13,112 nt of DNA from Thermoplasmata archaeon (GTDB lineage Archaea > Thermoplasmatota > DTKX01 > GCA-020343715). Both the position numbers and the translations under genes were made by a program. Location of the stretch: the NCBI GenBank assembly GCA_020343715.1, contig CP070808.1, positions 1,961,298 to 1,974,409 of the forward strand, given 5' to 3'. The notes below the pieces were generated by a model that had not been told where the DNA came from, did no database searches, and saw only the letters and a program-made list of their open reading frames with translations. Shown here piece by piece: positions 9,301-13,112 of the stretch (the first letter of the stretch is position 1; every line of letters starts with the position of its first letter).

Positions 9301-10650
9301 ACTGCCTGGAACGGGAAGGGCGAGTCCCTGGCCAGCGATGTCATCGAGGCGATGGCGATGGTCCCCCCCGACGCGCCAACTGGCGTGGAGGCAGTGGCCA
9401 CAGAGGACTACGTGAAGGTGACCTGGTCGGCCCCGGAGTTCGACGGGGCCTCCCCCATCTTGGGGTACCGGGTCTATCTCGGCGAGTCCGTGGACGACGC
9501 CGTCCCCCTGGGCGGCCCCAGCAACTTTGGCATCGCCCAGCCCCTGCTGCAGTTCCTGCACGACGTGGCATACGACGGCGTCGTGAGGAGCTACTTCGTG
9601 ACCGCCCTGAACGCCGAGGGCGAGTCGGCCTCGAGCGCCGTGGCGGTCACCCAGGTCTATCGCGTCCCCGAGGCTCCCAGCGACCTGGGCCTCGAGTGGG
9701 GCGATGGGACCATCGAAGTGACGTGGGGCCCCCCCGTGGACGACGGGGGGACACCTGTGATGGGGTACACCTTGCACAGGCGTGTCGAGGGCGAGGAGTC
9801 GTTCACACCCCTGATCAGCCTTGCAGTGGACGAGCTGGGTTATACAGACCTGGATCTGGTTAACGGGTTGGAGTACGCCTACGCCCTCACCGCCCGGAAC
9901 CTGGCCGGTGAGTCGGGTATGTGCCCTGCCGTGATGGCGGTGCCGGCCGGGCTCCCTGGGGTGCCGCTGGACCTTCTGGCTGTGGCCGGGATCGGTTCGG
10001 TGGAGGTGACATGGGACATGCCTGACGACGACGGTGGCCATCCCATGCTTGGTTACCGATTGCTTCGCATGGAGGAGGGGGGCGTGATGATGCCCCTCTC
10101 GGAGATCGGGCCAACGACCACCCACTATTCCGACACGGAGGTGGACAACGCGGTGGTCTACACCTATTGCGTCGTGGCCTTGACCGACGCGGGTGAATCC
10201 GAGCGCAGCGAGATGGCCAGCGCCATGCCCTACGGGACGCCCGGCGACCCCCTGAACCTGGTGGCCCACTGGGTGGACGGTCAGGTGCAGATCTCCTGGT
10301 CGGCACCGGGGTACGACGGTGGCAGGGAGGTCCTCGGCTACCGGGTCTATCGTCACGACCGGGAGGCGGGGAACATGACCGAGGTCACGGGCCCCGCCCT
10401 CTCCCTGGTGGACGGGGAGGTGGAGCTGGGGGTCAGCTACAACTACACGGTCTTCGCCTACAACGAGGCGGGACAAGGGCCGGGAAGGGAGGTCAGAATC
10501 GACATACCTCCACCGGAGGCGGACCCGCCGAAGAGCTCGGAGGGTTCCCAGTGGGGTCTCCTGGTGATAGCGCTGGTCCTGTTCGCCGTGGCTGCGCTCC
10601 TCATCGTAATGAGGGGCAGGGGCGGGATACCGGGGCAGGCCATCCTATAG
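6397..10650 (+). CDS. SBBP-propeller/FN3 surface protein, third paralog
   Basis: A 1417-residue surface protein collinear with the preceding gene. Signal peptide at about 1-26 (hydrophobic core 9-19, Met-rich). The N-terminal domain at about 55-243 opens with RFIENLGQW. Seven SBBP repeats at 244-705 open with variants such as HSSTFVGG, WSTFVGG, YSTYVGG, DTFFWGG, LSTYFGG, WCTLLGG and YSTFYGG. Seven FN3 domains lie at 707-800, 801-895, 896-989, 990-1090, 1091-1185, 1186-1280 and 1281-1371. The membrane helix is about 1386-1405, with the short tail RGRGGIPGQAIL. There is no PGF-type sorting motif before the helix, so a simple membrane anchor is more likely than sortase processing. ATG 6397 is chosen because GGAGG lies seven bases upstream and the signal peptide then starts with MRTTAR; an in-frame ATG at 6370 would add MTMTMGGSE. 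It starts one base after the previous stop, so translation is probably coupled. Its last two codons overlap the end of the convergent ribH. Biochemical function and ligand are unknown. Confidence 0.93.
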   Translation: MRTTARNCIMVLIALAMAMPTGMAMGVTDSEPAETSPKGDEPQWAVPQTEAEVGRFIENLGQWDTRIGFTSVTPFGTAAFGPDGVTYDVMTDGGGHRVKVAFSAPDPVGPEGIGDLGYGTSFFLGNDPDRWVTDARSYAEVVYQDVWPGTDVRYYFSGGNLKYDLILDGGADPSMARFLVRGADDVTAGADGLRVDLDHGLTLHDTDLVAWHGDGEVADVDLVQDGCTYGFSVDKEPGRSMVIDPVVVHSSTFVGGTYPDSVIDVELDGDGNIYTLAYTQSDDFPLTLGAYDDELGASDAAVTKFNHNCSQVLWSTFVGGSSWDGVVGMELDRDNNVYFTGSTWSHDYPYTKGALNGQFNLGMNNYQQDPFVTKLNSQGDDLVYSTYVGGSHTEWVGDIKVNEGLATVVGQTQSGDFPTEYGSYGGVHGDGFLFTLDENGSHIVDTFFWGGFGSEVANCLVFAPNGDIVVGGRTTSMDMFTTPGVFQPTRPCFSSGFICLFTPYTGRMVLSTYFGGGYSTSPTSLVLDDDENIYVAGTTFYSGPGARFITTPGAYQEDYHGRIDSFLAKLNPNATALEWCTLLGGDADDTVYDVELDPEGHLVAVGSVGDGTNFTVTPDCLDDEWEGESEGFVFIINDNGTAPLYSTFYGGHLTDGVYAVEVDDVDNLVIAGTTESMDIPVTEDGYQLKPSGDGDGFVSIVGEYLPTSAPLNLEASGGEGFIQLDWEFPEENSGYPVKRFLLYRGTSQDDLRFYKDVGTVNLHNDKDVEWGVEYYYAVYANNGKGISPRSNVVHDRSVTVPDPPINLTATLEFDAVVLEWEVPEFTGGLPITGFMVYRIAEGDHVEVVTPIPGDSRTFHDTAVEDGTNYTYALTTLNEHGESREPISVSIRTFGVTTQPMNVTHTYGDLFIELTWDAPMDDYGLPVSGYSVYRRLGDALPAEVGRTDPEDPTFRDEQVEVGVLYEYHITAWNGKGESLASDVIEAMAMVPPDAPTGVEAVATEDYVKVTWSAPEFDGASPILGYRVYLGESVDDAVPLGGPSNFGIAQPLLQFLHDVAYDGVVRSYFVTALNAEGESASSAVAVTQVYRVPEAPSDLGLEWGDGTIEVTWGPPVDDGGTPVMGYTLHRRVEGEESFTPLISLAVDELGYTDLDLVNGLEYAYALTARNLAGESGMCPAVMAVPAGLPGVPLDLLAVAGIGSVEVTWDMPDDDGGHPMLGYRLLRMEEGGVMMPLSEIGPTTTHYSDTEVDNAVVYTYCVVALTDAGESERSEMASAMPYGTPGDPLNLVAHWVDGQVQISWSAPGYDGGREVLGYRVYRHDREAGNMTEVTGPALSLVDGEVELGVSYNYTVFAYNEAGQGPGREVRIDIPPPEADPPKSSEGSQWGLLVIALVLFAVAALLIVMRGRGGIPGQAIL

Positions 10651-11052
10651 GTCGCCGACGGCCTTGTCCAGCTTGACGACGGCCTCCACGGCGGCCTTGG
10701 CCCTGTTGATGCGGGCCTCCGCCTGGAGACGGCTCATCCCTGGCCCGGTGATCCCCAGGCCCACGGGCTTTCCGTACTCCACCGCCAGGTCGGCGATCTT
10801 CCGACTGGCATGGGAGATGACTATGTCGTCGTGCTCCGTCTCGCCCTCGATGACAGCACCGATGGCCACCACGCCGTCCACGTCCTTGCGCTCGCAGAGC
10901 CGCTTGATGGCCAGGGGCATGTCGAACACACCAGGCACCTGGACCTCCTTGACCACGTCGGCTCCCAGGAACTTGGCGTGCTGCTTCGCCTGCTCCAGCA
11001 TGGGCATCGTCACGTCGAAGTTGAACTCCGAGACCACGAATGCTATGTTCAT
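10645..11052 (-). CDS. ribH: 6,7-dimethyl-8-ribityllumazine synthase
   Basis: Condenses 5-amino-6-ribitylaminouracil with 3,4-dihydroxy-2-butanone 4-phosphate to form 6,7-dimethyl-8-ribityllumazine, the penultimate step of riboflavin synthesis, in the cytoplasm. The family normally forms pentamers or 60-mer shells. The 135-residue product has the usual length. Visible motifs: N-terminal strand and turn VVSEFNFDVT (6-15), VPGVFDMP (39-46), the phosphate and substrate loop GAVIEGETEHDD (65-76, with H74 in the place of the catalytic His) and GITGPG (100-105) followed by a helix with AEARINRA. ATG 11052 is chosen because AGGAGG lies nine bases upstream and the family core begins at once; an in-frame extension upstream to 11271 would overlap ribC and has no family resemblance. 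It is the last gene of the minus-strand rib operon, 43 bases after the small ORF. Its stop overlaps the end of the convergent surface gene. Confidence 0.93.
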   Translation of the reverse strand: MNIAFVVSEFNFDVTMPMLEQAKQHAKFLGADVVKEVQVPGVFDMPLAIKRLCERKDVDGVVAIGAVIEGETEHDDIVISHASRKIADLAVEYGKPVGLGITGPGMSRLQAEARINRAKAAVEAVVKLDKAVGDL

Positions 11053-11061
11053 TCCGTCATT

Positions 11062-11067
11062 CCTCCT
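11062..11067 (-). promoter_or_regulatory. Ribosome binding site of ribH
   Basis: On the minus strand AGGAGG stands nine bases before ATG 11052. Another ATG one base after the site opens only a three-codon frame (MTE, stop) that overlaps the ribH start, so it is not a credible start. Confidence 0.65.
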
Positions 11068-11095
11068 GATATTGATACTCCTCGGTAAGCGTGAT

Positions 11096-11215
11096 TCACC
11101 AGTCCCCGTCATAGAGGTCGTCGTTCCCCAGTCTCGACCCGTCCCGGCAGAGCAGCTCGTCCATGTCGGTGTCCAGTCCGTCGGTCGGCTCGCACTCGGT
11201 CTCGTCCGGTCCCAT
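11096..11215 (-). CDS. Small acidic ORF (39 aa) in the rib operon
   Basis: I do not recognise this family. On the minus strand a 40-codon frame starts at ATG 11215, 12 bases after the ribC stop, and ends with TGA at 11096, 43 bases before ribH. It fills most of the only sizeable gap in an otherwise tightly packed operon. Third positions are G or C in 35 of 39 sense codons, as in the flanking real genes. A purine-rich GGGGGAAGG stretch precedes the ATG as a weak ribosome site. The product starts MGPDETECEPTDG and ends LYDGDW; it is very acidic (about 13 Asp or Glu beyond the first few residues), has two cysteines (C8, C23) and no membrane segment. It could be a small partner or regulator of the flavin enzymes, or a chance frame in GC-rich DNA; no function is assigned. 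Confidence 0.5.
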   Translation of the reverse strand: MGPDETECEPTDGLDTDMDELLCRDGSRLGNDDLYDGDW

Positions 11216-11227
11216 GGTCCTTCCCCC

Positions 11228-12208
<981 letters not shown>

Positions 12209-12221
<13 letters not shown>

Positions 12222-12913
12222 TCCCGCCACCTCTCGATTATGTCCTTGCCTTCCAGGAAAGGAGCTCCCAACCCCTCGGCGTAGGCCCTCGCGTCCTCCC
12301 GGGACAGGGACCCGCCGTCGGCGGCCATCATCTCGCATCCCACCGCGACCGGCTGCATGCCCGCCATCAGGAGCAGGGCAACGGACAGCTCGGTGTGGCC
12401 GAACCTGTTGCGGAGGGGTTGCTCCGACGCCACACAGATGGGCACGTGGCCGGGGGCCCTGAAGGCCCTCCCGTACAGGGCCACGGCCTCCTCGGGTGCC
12501 ATGTCCTCGGCCTGGGACGCCAGCTTGCCGAACTCGGAGATGGTCAGCGCCCGGTCATTGTCGGTGATACCGGTGAAGGTCTCGCGGTGGTTGATGGCCA
12601 CGGAGAAGGAGGACTTGGTGTCGTAGGGGATGTCGTCAGGAACGAAGGCCTGCAGCACGTCATAGGTGGCCGCCGCCTCCATCAGTATATCGGCCATGAA
12701 GGGCAGGCCGATCTTGCTGGCCACGCCGTTGCCCACCATCAGGAATATGAGGCCGCCTCCCTCGGTCCTCATCTGGTGGACATGCTCGGGTCTGCAAGCG
12801 GTCGCTGGGAGGAAGAAGTCGGTCTCCTCCTCGCGTCCGTCTGCATCGTAGACGAAGACGAACCTCCCCTCTCGGAAAGCCTCTATAGCATCATCCACCG
12901 GGTCCCGGGACAA
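12209..12913 (-). CDS. ribB: 3,4-dihydroxy-2-butanone 4-phosphate synthase
   Basis: Converts ribulose 5-phosphate to 3,4-dihydroxy-2-butanone 4-phosphate and formate, which supplies the four-carbon unit of riboflavin; it needs a divalent metal. The 234-residue stand-alone protein has the family landmarks: a start helix and strand DDAIEAFREGRFVFVYDADG (7-26), the acidic active-site loop REEETD (27-32), the RTEGGGLI region (49-56), NHRETFTGITDNDRA (107-121), APGHVP (153-158) and GHTEL (172-176) with the catalytic His and Glu. The start is taken as TTG 12913: GGAGGT stands seven bases upstream and the family core begins immediately. A GTG at 12991 in the same frame would add 26 residues unlike the family, encoded across the TATA-like box and the ribosome site. 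First gene of the rib operon; its end overlaps ribL. No fused GTP cyclohydrolase II domain, as usual in archaea. Confidence 0.92.
12228..12233 (-). promoter_or_regulatory. Ribosome binding site of ribL
   Basis: On the minus strand GAGGTG, inside the end of ribB, stands six bases before ATG 12221. It decides for that start over ATG 12209, which overlaps the ribB stop. Confidence 0.65.
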
Positions 12914-12920
12914 CTGACTG

Positions 12921-12926
12921 ACCTCC
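12921..12926 (-). promoter_or_regulatory. Ribosome binding site of ribB
   Basis: On the minus strand GGAGGT is seven bases before TTG 12913. It is the strongest evidence for a TTG start, because no ATG lies near the family N-terminus. Confidence 0.7.
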
Positions 12927-12951
12927 GGAGTGGCTGGAAATGCCCTTTTCC

Positions 12952-12960
12952 CGAATAAAT
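12952..12960 (-). promoter_or_regulatory. Putative TATA box of the rib operon
   Basis: On the minus strand ATTTATTCG, preceded by the A/C-rich CCAAAC in the BRE position, sits in a locally AT-rich stretch. Transcription beginning about 25 bases downstream would start near 12931, just before the ribB ribosome site, giving a leader of under 20 bases. The match is judged by eye. Confidence 0.5.
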
Positions 12961-13023
12961 GTTTGGTATCTACTCGATAACTGGTAGGCACCCCTGTTCC
13001 GCATCTCCCTCGGCTCTGAGCCC

Positions 13024-13038
13024 GTAAAGATTAAGTAC
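13024..13038 (+). promoter_or_regulatory. Putative BRE/TATA box of tRNA-Asn
   Basis: GTAAAGA followed by TTAAGTAC is the AT-rich island upstream of the tRNA gene, centred about 30 bases before its first base, as expected for an archaeal BRE/TATA pair. Confidence 0.45.
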
Positions 13039-13064
13039 GCCAGGTCCATTCCCAAAATCCACGC

Positions 13065-13112
13065 GCCGTTGTAGCTTAGCTGGTGGAGCACTCGGCTGTT
13101 AACCGAGCGGTC
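13065..13112 (+). tRNA. tRNA-Asn (GTT), 3' end missing
   Basis: The gene starts with acceptor strand GCCGTTG (13065-13071), then TA, a D-arm GCTTAGCTGGTGGAGC and an anticodon stem CTCGG/CCGAG (13091-13095 and 13103-13107) around the loop CTGTTAA. The anticodon is GTT at 13098-13100, decoding Asn AAC and AAU. The window ends after the variable loop, so the T-arm and the acceptor 3' strand cannot be checked, nor can an intron further 3'. None interrupts the anticodon loop. Confidence 0.92.

Larger units (their letters stand above)
1..10650 (+). repeat. Tandem array of three whole-gene paralogs
   Basis: Three adjacent genes on one strand encode proteins of the same domain order. In the two complete copies the FN3 domains measure 94, 95, 94, 101, 95, 95 and 89-91 residues; the visible complete domains of the first copy measure 95, 94, 101, 95, 95 and 91. 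Position-specific motifs also recur, e.g. TYGD in domain 3 of the first and third copies, DFDGAS or FDGAS in domain 4 and NLAG or NLVG near the end of domain 5. The copies are clearly diverged in protein sequence, so the duplications are not recent and I see no long identical DNA blocks. Confidence 0.85.
12914..13064. other. Divergent intergenic region between rib operon and tRNA-Asn
   Basis: This 151-base stretch holds the promoter elements of both divergent units and no convincing gene. Two short inverted repeats are visible: GGCTC-T-GAGCC at 13012-13022 and TATC-TACTC-GATA at 12967-12979. The second abuts the rib BRE/TATA on its upstream side. No RFN/FMN riboswitch is possible, because the predicted leader is too short. 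Confidence 0.6.

Noticed and set aside
8959..10476. A 505-codon open frame on the minus strand inside the third surface gene (and a similar 484-codon one at 4428-5882)
   Set aside because: They lie opposite clearly coding FN3 domains, their products are His/Gly/Val-rich without any fold or motif, and GC-rich codon use explains long antisense frames.
12914..13064. FMN (RFN) riboswitch upstream of ribB
   Set aside because: The predicted leader is under 20 bases and none of the long paired elements of that riboswitch is visible.

Overview
The window is archaeal, most likely from a moderately GC-rich Thermoplasmatota-type lineage; the phylum is an inference. Archaea is supported by the riboflavin genes: an archaeal riboflavin synthase of the lumazine-synthase-like type, an FAD synthetase of the HxGH nucleotidyltransferase type (RibL) instead of bacterial RibF, and TATA-like boxes upstream of the rib operon and of a tRNA gene. 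Shine-Dalgarno sites are GGAGG or GAGGTG type. Third codon positions are very rich in G and C, which creates many long antisense open frames that are not genes.

Positions 1-10650, plus strand: three consecutive paralogous genes for very large cell-surface proteins. The first is cut by the left edge. The two complete ones (1422 and 1417 residues) have the same layout: signal peptide, an N-terminal domain with a FxENLGQW signature, seven SBBP-type beta-propeller repeats, seven fibronectin type III (FN3) domains, one C-terminal membrane helix and a tail. The visible part of the first copy covers the end of FN3-1, FN3-2 to FN3-7, the membrane helix and a long acidic tail found only in this copy. 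FN3 domain lengths match position by position in the copies, so the whole gene was duplicated after the FN3 array had formed. Each downstream ATG lies one base after the preceding stop codon, with GGAGG inside the preceding gene, so the three are very probably one co-translated operon. Their job is probably adhesion or cell-envelope structure, but no ligand can be read from the sequence.

Positions 10645-12913, minus strand: a compact riboflavin/FAD operon in the order ribB, ribL, ribC, a 39-codon small ORF, ribH. RibB makes the four-carbon unit from ribulose 5-phosphate, RibH joins it to the pyrimidine to give lumazine, RibC converts lumazine to riboflavin, and RibL makes FAD from FMN. Riboflavin kinase and the GTP-to-pyrimidine steps are not in this window. 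The small ORF, between ribC and ribH, has coding-like third positions and no recognisable family. The rib operon and the surface-protein operon converge, and their stop codons share the palindrome CTATAG.

Positions 12914-13112: a short divergent promoter region, then a tRNA-Asn (GTT) gene on the plus strand that is cut by the right edge.
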